Source: DAIDKA01 sp963726995 (GTDB taxonomy: Bacteria; Pseudomonadota; Gammaproteobacteria; Steroidobacterales; Steroidobacteraceae). From it: DNA of 64,000 nt. The notes below the pieces were generated by a model that saw only the letters and a program-made list of their open reading frames with translations, was not told the DNA's origin and ran no database searches. The stretch is taken from the NCBI GenBank assembly GCA_963726995.1, contig CAVSEP010000004.1:682001-746000 (forward strand), in the 5' to 3' direction. Position 1 is the first letter of the stretch. Each line of letters begins with the position of its first letter. The position numbers and the translations under genes are program-made. Below, piece after piece: positions 42,586-51,717 of the stretch.

Positions 42586-43477
42586 GGACACCCGCCTGAA
42601 ACTCGCGGTCCAGAAGTCCGGCCGCCTCACCGATCCGTCGCTGGATCTGCTCAGCCGCTGCGGACTGAAGCTCTCGCGCGGCAAGGATCAGCTGATGGGG
42701 TTCGGCGAGAACATGCCGCTCGACGTGCTGTTCGTGCGTGACGATGACATTCCGGACCTGGTCCAGGAGGATGTCTGCGATCTGGGGCTCGTGGGCCTGA
42801 ACGTGCTGGAGGAGAAGCGCCTGGAACTGGCGGCGCGCGGCCAGCCGGCCCTGTTCCAGACGGTGCGCAACCTGGATTTCGGTCGCTGCCGCCTGTCGCT
42901 GGCGGTGCCGGATGGGGTGCAGTTCAGCGGACCTGCCTGGCTGCAGGGCAAGCGCATCGCCACCACCTACCCCTACATGCTGGGGCGATTCCTGCAGCAG
43001 CAGGGCCTGACCGCGCAAATCGTGGTGCTCTCCGGGGCGGTGGAGATCGCCCCCAGGTTGGGGCGCGCCGATGCGGTCTGCGACCTGGTCTCCACCGGCT
43101 CCACGCTGCAAGCCAATCATCTGCGCGAGGTGTTCACGGTGCTCGAGAGCCATGCCGTGCTGATCCGCACGCCCCTGGCGCTGGCGCCGGCCAAGGACGA
43201 GTGGGCCGAACGGCTGCTGATGCGCATCGATGGCGTGCAGCAGGTCAAGGAGAGCAAGTACATCATGCTGCACGCGCCGCGCTCGGCGCTGCCGGAGATC
43301 CGGCGGCTGCTGCCGGGCAGCGAGTCGCCCACCATCATCCCGCTGGAAGGCCATCCGGATCGGGTGGCCGTGCACGCCGTGTGCCGCGAGAACGTGTTCT
43401 GGGAAACCCTCGAGAGTTTGAAGAAGGCCGGCGCCAGCGCCATGCTGGTGCTGCCGGTCGAGAAAATGCTGGTCTGA
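42578..43477 (+). CDS. hisG: ATP phosphoribosyltransferase, long form
   Basis: First, feedback-controlled step of histidine synthesis. The 299-residue product is the long form with catalytic domains (LKLAVQKSGRL, DLGLVGLNVL, ATTYPYMLGRFL, DAVCDLVSTGSTL) and a C-terminal ACT-like regulatory domain (YIMLHAPRSALPEI, SPTIIPLEG), so no HisZ is needed. The ATG at 42578 lies inside the end of the regulator gene. The frame is intact. Confidence 0.96.
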   Translation: MDKDTRLKLAVQKSGRLTDPSLDLLSRCGLKLSRGKDQLMGFGENMPLDVLFVRDDDIPDLVQEDVCDLGLVGLNVLEEKRLELAARGQPALFQTVRNLDFGRCRLSLAVPDGVQFSGPAWLQGKRIATTYPYMLGRFLQQQGLTAQIVVLSGAVEIAPRLGRADAVCDLVSTGSTLQANHLREVFTVLESHAVLIRTPLALAPAKDEWAERLLMRIDGVQQVKESKYIMLHAPRSALPEIRRLLPGSESPTIIPLEGHPDRVAVHAVCRENVFWETLESLKKAGASAMLVLPVEKMLV

Positions 43478-43480
43478 CCC

Positions 43481-44788
43481 ATGCGCATCGTCCATTGGCA
43501 GAAACTCGATTCGGCACAGCGGCGCGCGGCGCTCGCCCGCCCGGCATTTGCGGCCCGGGCGGACGTCGCCTCCGACGTGGCCGGGATCATCGGCCGGGTG
43601 CGCGCCGAGGGCGATGCGGCGCTGCTGGCCCTGACCGAACGGTTCGACGGCGCGCGCCTGGACACTCTCGCGGTCACCGCGACCGAGTTTGCGGCCGCCC
43701 GCGGGCAGCTGACGGCGCTGCAGATCGGCGCGCTCGAACGGGCCGCCCGCAATGTGGAGGCATTCCACGCCGCCCAGCAGCTGCAACCCTTGAGCCTCGA
43801 GACTTCGCCCGGCGTACGCTGCGAGCGCATCACGCGGGGAATCAACGCCGTCGGCCTGTACGTTCCCGCCGGGTCCGCGCCCCTGCCCTCCGCCGTCATC
43901 ATGCTGGGCGTGCCGGCCCGCCTGGCCGGATGCGCGCAGCGGCGACTGTGCACCCCGCCGACCCGCGACGGATCCGCCCACCCGGCGGTACTGGTCGCCG
44001 CGCAGCTGTGCGGCATCGACAGCGTCTTCAAGGTGGGCGGCGCGCAGGCGATCGCGGCCTTGGGCTATGGAACGGCCTCCATCCCCAAGGTCGACAAGAT
44101 CTTCGGGCCCGGCAATGCCTGGGTCACCGCGGCCAAGCAGCAGGTCGCCGCGGATCCGGACGGCGCCGCCATCGACCTGCCGGCGGGCCCCTCCGAAGTA
44201 CTGGTGATCGCCGATGACAGCGCGCGCGCGGAGTTCGTCGCCGCCGACCTGCTGGCGCAGGCCGAACATGACCCGCAGTCCCAGGCCATCCTGGTCACGC
44301 CGGTGGCGGAGCTCGCCACGCAGGTCGTGGCCGAGGTCAAGCGGCAGATGGCTACCCTGTCGCGCGGCGCGATACTGGTGAAGTCGGTGGCCGCGAGCCG
44401 CTGCATCGTCGTGCCGGACCTCAGCACCGCCATTGCCGTCGCCAATGATTATGCCCCGGAACATCTGCTGCTGCAGATACGCGAGCCCCGCGCCGCCCTC
44501 GCCGAGATCCGCAATGCCGGGTCGATTTTTCTGGGCGACTGGTCACCCGAGCCCCTGGGCGATTACTGCTCGGGCACCAATCATGTGCTGCCCACCTATG
44601 GCTATGCGCGCGCCTACAGCGGCCTGTCGCTGGTGGATTTCACCAAACGCATCACGGTGCAGGAGCTCACGCCGGCGGGCCTGCGGGACTTAGGTCCGGT
44701 CGCGGCGACCCTGGCGCACCTGGAGGGTCTGGACGCGCACGCCGCGGCGGTGGAGCGGCGCCTGGCGGTGCTGGGGCAGCGCCCGTGA
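43481..44788 (+). CDS. hisD: Histidinol dehydrogenase
   Basis: NAD-dependent two-step oxidation of histidinol to histidine. The 435-residue protein has GLYVPAGSAPLPS, VFKVGGAQAIAALGYGT, KIFGPGNAWVTAAK, DLPAGPSEVLVIAD, AEHDPQSQAILVT and NHVLPTYGYAR. The frame is intact, and the stop overlaps hisC (GTGA). Confidence 0.97.
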   Translation: MRIVHWQKLDSAQRRAALARPAFAARADVASDVAGIIGRVRAEGDAALLALTERFDGARLDTLAVTATEFAAARGQLTALQIGALERAARNVEAFHAAQQLQPLSLETSPGVRCERITRGINAVGLYVPAGSAPLPSAVIMLGVPARLAGCAQRRLCTPPTRDGSAHPAVLVAAQLCGIDSVFKVGGAQAIAALGYGTASIPKVDKIFGPGNAWVTAAKQQVAADPDGAAIDLPAGPSEVLVIADDSARAEFVAADLLAQAEHDPQSQAILVTPVAELATQVVAEVKRQMATLSRGAILVKSVAASRCIVVPDLSTAIAVANDYAPEHLLLQIREPRAALAEIRNAGSIFLGDWSPEPLGDYCSGTNHVLPTYGYARAYSGLSLVDFTKRITVQELTPAGLRDLGPVAATLAHLEGLDAHAAAVERRLAVLGQRP

Positions 44789-45861
44789 GTGAGCTCTCGC
44801 CCACCGCGCTGGCGCGCCCGGACATTCTCAAGGTGGATCCCTACGAGCACGCCCTGTGGGATCCCACGCTCGAGCGCCTGCACGCCAACGAACTGCCCTG
44901 GCGCGGCAGCGGCGATGTCAGCGACGCGGGGCTCAATCGCTACCCTGAGCCGCAACCCAGGCAGCTGGTGGCGCAGCTGGCCGCGCTGTACGAACAACCG
45001 CCCGGCAATGTGCTGGTGACGCGCGGCAGCGACGAGGCCATCGACCTGCTGACCCGGGCCTTCTGTCGCGCCGGGGTCGACCAGGTGCTGGTGTGCCCGC
45101 CCACCTTCGGGATGTACGCGGTGGCCGCGCGCATCCAGGGAGCCGGCGTGCTGCGCGTACCCCTGGACCCGGCGCGCGGCTTCGAGGTCGATGTGGCCGC
45201 CGTGCTCGCCGCCTGGTCTCCCACGGTGAAGCTGGTGTACCTGTGCACACCCAACAATCCCACCGGCAACCTCGTCAGCGAGGCCACCATCCTGGAGCTC
45301 GCGGAGCGGCTTGCCGGCCGGGCGCTGCTGGTGGTGGACGAGGCCTACATCGAGTTCGCGGGCACGCCCAGCGTGGCGCGCGCGCTGCCCGCGCATCCCT
45401 GGCTGGTAGTCCTGCGCACCCTCTCCAAGGCGCATGGGCTGGCCGGTGCGCGCTGCGGCGTGGTGCTGGCGCATGCCGATATCATCGCGCTGCTGCGCCG
45501 GATCGTGGAGCCGTACAATCTGGCGCAGCTGAGCATCGAGGCGGTGTTGCGCGCCCTGCAGCCCATGTCGCTGGCGATCACCCGCGAGCGCGTCACGCTG
45601 ATCCAGAGCGAGCGCGCGTTGCTGGCCGAAGCCCTGCGGCGCAGCGCCGCGGTGCTGCGGGTCTGGCCCAGTGCCGCCAACTTTCTGCTGGTCGAGTTCC
45701 AGCACCCCGCCAAGGCCTTCGAGAGTGCCCGCGCCGCGGGCCTGCTGGTGCGCGACGTGCGACGCCAGCCCGGACTGGAACGGGCGCTGCGCCTGACCGT
45801 CGGCACACCGGAACAGAACCGGCGCCTGCTCGCCGCCCTGAGTGCAAAGGTGACCCCGTGA
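44785..45861 (+). CDS. hisC: Histidinol-phosphate aminotransferase
   Basis: PLP transaminase of the histidine pathway. The 358-residue protein shows LHANELPW, RYPEPQPRQLV, CTPNNPTGNLV, VVDEAYIEFAG and the PLP lysine in LRTLSKAHGLAGARCG (Lys215). Start is GTG, coupled to hisD. It is the last his gene in the window with an unbroken frame. Confidence 0.97.
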   Translation: MSELSPTALARPDILKVDPYEHALWDPTLERLHANELPWRGSGDVSDAGLNRYPEPQPRQLVAQLAALYEQPPGNVLVTRGSDEAIDLLTRAFCRAGVDQVLVCPPTFGMYAVAARIQGAGVLRVPLDPARGFEVDVAAVLAAWSPTVKLVYLCTPNNPTGNLVSEATILELAERLAGRALLVVDEAYIEFAGTPSVARALPAHPWLVVLRTLSKAHGLAGARCGVVLAHADIIALLRRIVEPYNLAQLSIEAVLRALQPMSLAITRERVTLIQSERALLAEALRRSAAVLRVWPSAANFLLVEFQHPAKAFESARAAGLLVRDVRRQPGLERALRLTVGTPEQNRRLLAALSAKVTP

Positions 45862-46932
45862 CAGCTCCGACTCCCGTTCTATTCATTGATCACGACGGCA
45901 CCCTGGTCGAGGAACCGCCGGACGAACAGGTCGACAGCCTGGAGAAGATCCGCTTCATGCCCGGCGTGTTTGCGGCGCTGCAGGAACTGTCCAGCTACGG
46001 ATTCCGGCTGGTCATCGTGACCAACCAGGATGGCCTGGGCACCAACGCGCACCCCAGCGCCCGCTTCGAGCAGGCGCATCGATTCATCCTGGATGCCTTT
46101 GGCTCCCAGGGCGTGCGATTCGAAAAGGTCTTCATCTGTCCGCATCGGCCGGCCGACGGCTGCGACTGCCGCAAGCCACGCACCGGATTGCTGCGCGAGT
46201 TCCTGGAGCGACGGCGGCGTCGACCTGGCAGCCAGTGCGGTCATCGGCGATCGCGACACCGACCTGGAACTGGCCCGCAACCTCGGCATCCGCGGCCTCA
46301 AGGTCCGGCTCGGCGGGACCGAGCAGGAGACCTGGCCCGCGGTGGTGCACGAACTGACCGCGCGGCGCGCCAGCCTTGAGCGGGTGACCAAGGAGACCCG
46401 CATCGCGGTCGCGGTGGACCTGGATGCCACCGCGCCGGTGAGCATTTCCACCGGCATCGGTTTCTTCGATCACATGCTCGAACAGCTCGCCAAGCATGGC
46501 GGCTTCGCCCTGTCGCTCAGCTGCCGGGGCGATCTCGGCGTCGATGAGCATCACACGGTGGAGGATTGCGCCCTGGCCATCGGGGAGACCTTGCGCAAGG
46601 CGCTGGGCAACAAGCTCGGCATCAACCGCTATGGCTTCCTGTTGCCGATGGACGAGGCGCGCACCCAGGTGGCCATCGATCTGTCCGGCCGCGCCTACGC
46701 CGTTTTCGAAGGCCGCTTTTCCCGCGAAGAAGTCGGAGGACTCGCCACCGAACTGGTGCCGCATTTCTTCCGCTCGCTGGCCGACAGCCTGGGCGCCGCG
46801 GTGCACGTCAGCGTCAGCGGCGAGAACTCCCACCACATGATCGAGGCGTGCTTCAAGGGCACCGGGCGTGCGCTGCGCCAGGCCTTGCGGCGCGAGGGGC
46901 GCGAGCTGCCCAGCACCAAGGGCGTGCTGTGA
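45858..46932 (+). pseudogene. hisB: Bifunctional histidinol-phosphatase/imidazoleglycerol-phosphate dehydratase, one frame break
   Basis: GTG 45858 overlaps hisC. The HAD phosphatase part reads VLFIDHDGTLVEE with zinc ligands CPHRPADGCDC. At about 46210-46218 (GAGCGACGGCGGCG) the frame breaks; removing one base continues as GVDLAASAVIGDRDTDLELA. The second domain is complete: FFDHMLEQLAKHGGF, DEHHTVEDCALA and SGENSHHMIEACFKG, ending PSTKGVL. With one base removed, spacing equals that of E. coli HisB. Everything else is intact, so this is more likely a consensus insertion error than true decay. Confidence 0.88.
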
Positions 46933-47530
46933 GCGTCGACGTCGCCATCATCGACAGCGGCGGCGCGAACCTCGCCTCGCTGCAGTTCGCGCTGGAACGA
47001 CTGGGCGCGCAGAGCCTGGTGACCAGCGACCTGGCCGTGATCGCGCGCAGCGCCCCGGGTGCTGCTGCCGGGCGTGGGCTCGGCGCTGAGCGCCATGCAG
47101 CGGCTGAACGCCAGCGGGGTCGCCGCCCACCTGCCGCAGCTCAAACAACCGGTGCTGGGCATCTGCCTAGGGATGCAGCTGCTGTTCATGAAGTCCGAGG
47201 AAGGACCTGCGCAATGCCTAGGGATTCTGCCGCAGACCGTGCGCAAGCTGGTCCCGAAGCAGGGACGGCCGGTGCCGCACATGGGCTGGAACCGGCTGCA
47301 CGTCGCTGCACGCGGATCCGCTGCTCGAGGGCGTGGCCGAAGGCGAATACCTGTACTTCGTGCACAGTTACGCCGCGCCGGTCGCGGCGACGACGCTCGC
47401 CACCTGCGACTACGGCGTGCCGATTGCGGCCGTGGTGCGCAAGGACAACTTCTGGGGCACGCAGTTTCATCCCGAACGCTCCACCAAGGTCGGGGCGCGC
47501 ATTCTCGCCAATTTCCTGGGGTTGAACTGA
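46929..47530 (+). pseudogene. hisH: Imidazole glycerol phosphate synthase glutaminase subunit, two frame breaks
   Basis: Glutaminase that feeds ammonia to HisF. GTG 46929 overlaps hisB. The frame runs VAIIDSGGANLASLQ, then breaks at about 47051-47060 (GCCCCGGG) where one base too many precedes VLLPGVGSALSAM; the catalytic Cys in GICLGMQLL and PHMGWNRLHV follow. A second +1 at about 47311-47316 (CACGCGGATCC) precedes PLLEGVAEGEYLYFVHSYA and QFHPERST. Removing one base at each point gives the same spacing as E. coli HisH. Confidence 0.88.
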
Positions 47531-47532
47531 AC

Positions 47533-48278
47533 GTGCTGCTGATTCCCGCCATCGACCTGCGCAACGGACGGCTGCGTGCGCCTGCTCAAGGGCGACTTTG
47601 CCGCCGAGACGCGCTACGAATTCGAGCCGCATGAGCTGCTGCAGCGCTACCGCGGAGATCGGCGCCAGCTGGCTGCACGTGGTGGACCTGGACGGCGCGC
47701 GCGATGGCACCCTCGCCAATCGCAGCATCGTCGTGCGCCTGGCCTCGCAGACCGCGGTGAAGATCCAGGTCGGCGGAGGCGTGCGCTCGGCCGCGGTCAT
47801 CGATGACCTGCTGCGCAACGGCGTCTCGCGGGTGGTCGATCGGCAGTCTCGCCGTCGAGCAGCCCCGCGAGGTGCTCGGCTGGCTGAACCAGTTCGGCGC
47901 CGCGCGCATCTGCCTGGCCTTCGACATCCGCAACGATGAGGCCGGCGTGCCGCGGGTGCGCACCCGCGGCTGGACCCAGGGCGGACAGTTGAGCCTGTGG
48001 GAGGCGCTCGAGCCCTACCTGGCGCATGGCCTGCAAGCACGTGCTGTGCACCGACATCGATCGCGACGGCGCGCTGTCCGGCCCGAGCCTTGCGCTGTAC
48101 CGGGCAGGCGCGCGAGCGCCATCCGCAGATCGCCTGGCAGGCCTCGGGCGGGGTGCGCGACGCGGCCGATCTGGCGGCGCTGGCCGCATTGGGCCTGGCG
48201 GCAGCCGTCAGCGGCAAGGCACTGCTGGAAGAGCGCATGACCCTCGAGGAGCTGCGGCCATTCTTGCCAAACGCATAA
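47533..48278 (+). pseudogene. hisA: Phosphoribosylformimino-AICAR ribotide isomerase, five frame breaks
   Basis: TIM-barrel isomerase of the histidine pathway. Probable GTG start at 47533 (VLLIPAIDLRNG). One-base excesses occur near 47568-47572 (before CVRLLKGDF), 47652-47656 (before EIGASWLHVVDLDGARDG), 47837 (GTGGTCGATCGGC, before IGSLAVEQP), 48033 (before KHVLCTDIDRDGALSG) and 48102-48104 (before QARERHPQIAWQASGGV). Removing them restores the family motifs, ending ALLEERMTLEELRPFLPNA. The end overlaps hisF. Confidence 0.87.
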
Positions 48279-49034
48279 TTCCCTGCCTCGACGTGCAGGA
48301 CGGCCAGGTGGTCAAGGGGGTGCGCTTCCGCGATCACCAGGTCGTGGGTGACATCCTGGAACTGGCGGCCCGCTATCGCGACGAAGGCGCGGACGAGCTG
48401 GTGTTCTATGACATCACGGCCAGTCCCGAGGGCCGATCGGTGGACCGCGAGTGGGTCAACAAGGTCGCGCGCGTGCTCGATATCCCCTTCTGCGTGGCCG
48501 GCGGCATTCGTTCGGTGGCCGACGCCGAGGCCGTGCTCAATGCCGGCGCGGAGAAGGTCTCGATCAACTCCCCCGCCCTGGCCAATCCGGATCTCATCGA
48601 CGAACTGAGCGCCCGTTTCGGCTCCCAGTGCGTGGTGGTGGGCATCGACAGCCAGACCGTGCAGGGTGGCTACAGCGTCTACAAATTCACCGGCGATCCG
48701 GACCGCTCGAGCGATTCTGGACGCGAGCACCCTGGCCTGGGTGCGTGAAGTTCAGGATCGGGGCGCCGGGGAGATCGTGCTCAACTGCATGGCCAGCGAT
48801 GGCGTGCGCAGCGGCTACGATATGCCGCAGCTGCGCGCGGTGCGCAAGATCTGCCGCGTGCCGCTGATCGCCTCGGGAGGCGCCGGCGCGCCGGAGCACT
48901 TCCGGGATGCCTTCGAGCTGGCCGGAGTGGATGCGGCGCTGGCCGCCAGCGTGTTCCACTCCGGCGCCATCGCCATCCGGGATTTGAAGGCCAGCCTGCT
49001 GGTCGCAGGCATCGAGGTGCGTCCATGGCCGTAA
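48260..49034 (+). pseudogene. hisF: Imidazole glycerol phosphate synthase cyclase subunit, one frame break
   Basis: Cyclase making imidazole-glycerol phosphate and AICAR with HisH. The frame starts ILAKRIIPCLDVQDG with ATT where the family has Met; no ATG, GTG or TTG lies at that position, so the start codon is uncertain. Intact motifs include KGVRFRDHQVVGD, ELVFYDITAS, VAGGIRSV and KVSINSPA. Near 48704-48713 (CGCTCGAGCG) one extra base breaks the frame before ILDASTLAWVREVQDRGAGEIVLN and LIASGGAG. The end overlaps hisI. Confidence 0.87.
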
Positions 49035-49672
49035 CGTCCGATCCCACCGACCTGTCGCGGCTCGATTTCGGCAAGGGCGAGGGCCTGTTGCCGGCCATCA
49101 TCCAGCATGCCGATACCGGCGCGGTGCTGATGCTCGGCTACATGAACGCCGCGGCCCTGGCGGCCACGCAGGCGCGCGGCCGCGTGGTGTTCTTCAGCCG
49201 CAGCCGCCAGCGTCTGTGGGAGAAGGGCGAGACCTCCGGGTCACACCCTGAACGTCGAGGCCATCCGCACGCGACTGCGATGCCGACACCCTGCTGATCA
49301 CGGCCCGACCGCTGGGGCCCACCTGCCATGAAGGCACGCGCGACCTGTTTTGGAGACGCGCCGCTGACCGGCGCCAGCCGACTGGGCTTCCTGGCGCAGC
49401 TGGCGCGGGGTGATCGAGCAGCGAATTCACGAGGCGCCCGACCGCAGCTACACCGCCAAGACTGTTTGCCGCCGGACCGCAGCACATGGCGCAGAAAGTC
49501 GGCGAGGAAGGCGTCGAAGTGGCGCTCGCCGCGGTGGCCCAGAGCGATGCCCGCCTGCTGTCGCGAATCCGCCGATCTGCTGTTTCACCTGATGGTGCTG
49601 CTGCGCAGCCGCAACTTGAGTCTGGATGCCGTGGTCGGCGAACTCGCCGCGCGGCACGCCAAGCGGTCCTAG
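49025..49672 (+). pseudogene. hisI: Bifunctional phosphoribosyl-AMP cyclohydrolase/phosphoribosyl-ATP pyrophosphatase, six frame breaks
   Basis: HisI-HisE fusion. ATG 49025 lies inside the hisF tail. The HisI part reads LPAIIQHADTGAVLMLGYMN and WEKGETSG. One-base excesses occur near 49237-49240 (before HTLNVEAIRT), 49269-49272 (before DCDADTLLITARPLGPTCHEGTRD, the zinc site), 49348-49351 (TTTT, before GDAPLTG), 49407-49410 (GGGG, before VIEQRIHEAPDRSYTAK), 49460-49462 (before LFAAGPQHMAQKVGEEGVE) and 49562-49565 (before ESADLLFHLMVLL). The last part is the HisE domain. The stop is tail to tail with the TPM gene, sharing CTAG. Confidence 0.87.
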
Positions 49673-50166
49673 ACCACTACCGGCGCATCCGGCAGATCTC
49701 CTGCGGGCTTGCCCGTGCCGGGAAAAGCCCCCTGCATGGCCTGGGTCACGCACTCCACTCCCAGCAGCACCCCTTCGCGGAAGCGGCCGGCGCGAAACTC
49801 GTCTTCCATCTGCCGGCAGATGCGCTGCCAGACCTGTGGGTCCACCCGCCGATGCGCGCCGCGATCCACCACGATTTCCACCGCCCGGTCAGCCAGCAGC
49901 AGATAGATGAGCACGCCGTTGCGATGTTCGGTGTCCCACATGTGCAGGCCGGCGAAAACCTCCAGCGCCCGTTGGTGGGGGCTCTGGTTGCGCAGCAGCC
50001 GCGCGCCGTGCAGCGCGCTCTCGACGGCAAATCGAAGCTGCCCGGACTGCCGGCGCTCACTGTCATGGATCGCCGCCTTGATGTCATCCAGCACGCCGGC
50101 CCCGAAGTCCCGGCGCAGCTGCCAGTGCGTGGTGAACAGGTGCCGGATGAGGCGCCGCAGATTCAC
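49669..50166 (-). CDS. TPM-domain protein (membrane-free)
   Basis: A 165-residue protein with a TPM fold (FAVESALHG, ALEVFAGLHMWDTEHRNGVLIYLLLADRAVEIVVDRGA, and CRQMEDEFRAGRF). It lacks a signal peptide or clear membrane helix. Start is GTG at 50166, overlapping the previous stop by one base (TAGTG). Together with the next two genes it forms the common LemA-TPM-TPM trio, whose role in the envelope is not well defined. Confidence 0.85.
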   Translation of the reverse strand: MNLRRLIRHLFTTHWQLRRDFGAGVLDDIKAAIHDSERRQSGQLRFAVESALHGARLLRNQSPHQRALEVFAGLHMWDTEHRNGVLIYLLLADRAVEIVVDRGAHRRVDPQVWQRICRQMEDEFRAGRFREGVLLGVECVTQAMQGAFPGTGKPAGDLPDAPVVV

Positions 50167-51056
50167 TACCAGCCTCCCGAGGCGCCGCCGCCCCCGAAGC
50201 CGCCACCGCCGCCGCTGAATCCGCCCCCTGCGCCAAACCCGCCGCCGCCAAAGCCACCGCCGCCCAACCTGCCGCCCAGGCCGCTCTGCCAGGCCGCAGA
50301 GCTGATCACCCTGCCCGCCGGCGAGCCGATCGCCAGCGCCAGAAAAAATGCCAGCAAGGCCGCCGGCACGGCGAACAGCAACGCGCCTGCGACCAGCCAG
50401 ATGAACAACCCGGCCACCCCGCCCGTCACCAGGGCGCCCGGCAGCTGGCCGAACAGCCGGCTGGCAATGCTGCCGCCCAACACCACCAGCACCGCCAGTA
50501 CGGTCAGGTACTGCGAACCTCCCGAGCCGCCGGGGTGAGCTGCGGGCGGGGGCGGCGCCGGCAATGCCTCACCGTCGACGACGCCGATCATGCGGGCAAT
50601 GCCGGCGCCGATGCCGCCGTAGAAGTCACCCTGCCGGAACCGCGGCGTGATGATTTCGCGGATGATGCGCGCGCACACCGCATCATTCAGCGCCCCTTCC
50701 AGGCCGTAGCCCACCTCGATGCGCAGCGCGCGGTCATCCTTGGCAATGATCAGCAGCGCGCCATCGTCCACACGCCTGCGCCCCAGCCGCCATTGCTCCA
50801 CCACCCGGATGCCATACTGCTCGATGGACTCCGGTTGGGTGCTGGGCACGATGAGCACGGCGATCTGGCTGCCCTTGCGGGTCTCGAAGGCCTGCAGGGT
50901 CTGCTGCAGCGTCGCGACCTGCTGGGCATCGAGCGTACCGGTGAGATCGGTCACGCGGGCGGTGAGCGGCGGCACCGCCACCTCGGCGCCGGCCAGAGTC
51001 CATGCGCCCAGCAGCAGCGCCCCGAGCAGCGCACCCCATGAGGCGCAGGATTTCAC
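50166..51056 (-). CDS. YgcG-family TPM-domain membrane protein with Gly-rich tail
   Basis: A 296-residue protein: signal peptide (LLGALLLGAWTLAGA), a TPM domain (VTDLTGTLDAQQVATLQ, IAVLIVPST, DDGALLIIAKDDRALRIEVGYGLEGALND), membrane segments around residues 175-245 and a tail of Gly-Phe repeats (GGGGFGGGGFGAGGG) ending GGW. This is the standard YgcG layout. The likely start is GTG 51056, 20 bases after lemA; the longer frame upstream overlaps lemA. Confidence 0.88.
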   Translation of the reverse strand: MKSCASWGALLGALLLGAWTLAGAEVAVPPLTARVTDLTGTLDAQQVATLQQTLQAFETRKGSQIAVLIVPSTQPESIEQYGIRVVEQWRLGRRRVDDGALLIIAKDDRALRIEVGYGLEGALNDAVCARIIREIITPRFRQGDFYGGIGAGIARMIGVVDGEALPAPPPPAAHPGGSGGSQYLTVLAVLVVLGGSIASRLFGQLPGALVTGGVAGLFIWLVAGALLFAVPAALLAFFLALAIGSPAGRVISSAAWQSGLGGRLGGGGFGGGGFGAGGGFSGGGGGFGGGGASGGW

Positions 51057-51075
51057 TTCAGATGAGCCCCAGGCC

Positions 51076-51693
51076 CTACGGCCTGGGCGCGGAAGCGGCC
51101 GGCGTGGTACCGAAATCGACGCTGGGCGGCTTGGAGATCTCCGCTTCATTCTGGACCGCGAAGTTCGCCTTGACCGCATAGCCGAACATCTTGGCGGTCA
51201 GATTGCTCGGGAAGCTGCGCGCCAGCACGTTGTAATCCTGCACCGCCTGGATGTAGCGATTGCGGGCGACGGTGATCCGGTTCTCGGTGCCCTCCAGCTG
51301 CGCCTGCAGATCGCGAAAGTTCGCATCCGACTTCAGGTCCGGATAATTTTCCGTGACCGCGATCAGGTGCGACAGCGCGTTGGTCAACTGCGATTGGGCC
51401 GCCTGGAATTTCTGGAAGGCCTGCGCATCGTTCACCAGCTCCGGCGTCGCCTGGATGCTGCCGACCTTGCTGCGCGCCTCGGCCACTTCGATGAAGATCT
51501 TCTGCTCCTGGGCGGCATAGCCCTTCACCGTATTGACCAGGTTGGGCACCAGATCGGCGCGCCGCTGGTACTGATTCAGCACCTCGGACCAGGCCGACTT
51601 GACCTGCTCGTCCAGCGACTGGAAGCGGTTGTAGCCGCACCCGCTCACGATCAGCGCCAGGGCGCCTATCAGCAGTACGCGTAGCATGCGCAT
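51076..51693 (-). CDS. lemA: LemA family protein
   Basis: A 205-residue LemA-family protein with a lipoprotein-like N-terminus (LIVSGCGYNRFQ) and the four-helix LemA body: QVKSAWSEVLNQYQRRADLVPNLVNTVKGYA, ENYPDLKSDANFRDLQAQLEGTENRI and ARNRYIQAVQDYN. A GGAGAG ribosome site precedes ATG 51693. First gene of the LemA-TPM operon. Confidence 0.93.
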   Translation of the reverse strand: MRMLRVLLIGALALIVSGCGYNRFQSLDEQVKSAWSEVLNQYQRRADLVPNLVNTVKGYAAQEQKIFIEVAEARSKVGSIQATPELVNDAQAFQKFQAAQSQLTNALSHLIAVTENYPDLKSDANFRDLQAQLEGTENRITVARNRYIQAVQDYNVLARSFPSNLTAKMFGYAVKANFAVQNEAEISKPPSVDFGTTPAASAPRP

Positions 51694-51717
51694 CGAAACT
51701 CTCCTGAGGTAATGCCA

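Noticed and set aside
46200..49570. Programmed ribosomal frameshifting as the cause of the his frame breaks
   Set aside because: Fifteen sites with unrelated contexts, several not slippery, and six in one gene; no shared stimulatory structure. Sequence error is far simpler.
49486..50538. 350-codon plus-strand frame spanning hisIE and the TPM genes
   Set aside because: Its start is a frame-broken part of hisIE and its remainder is antisense to the TPM genes.
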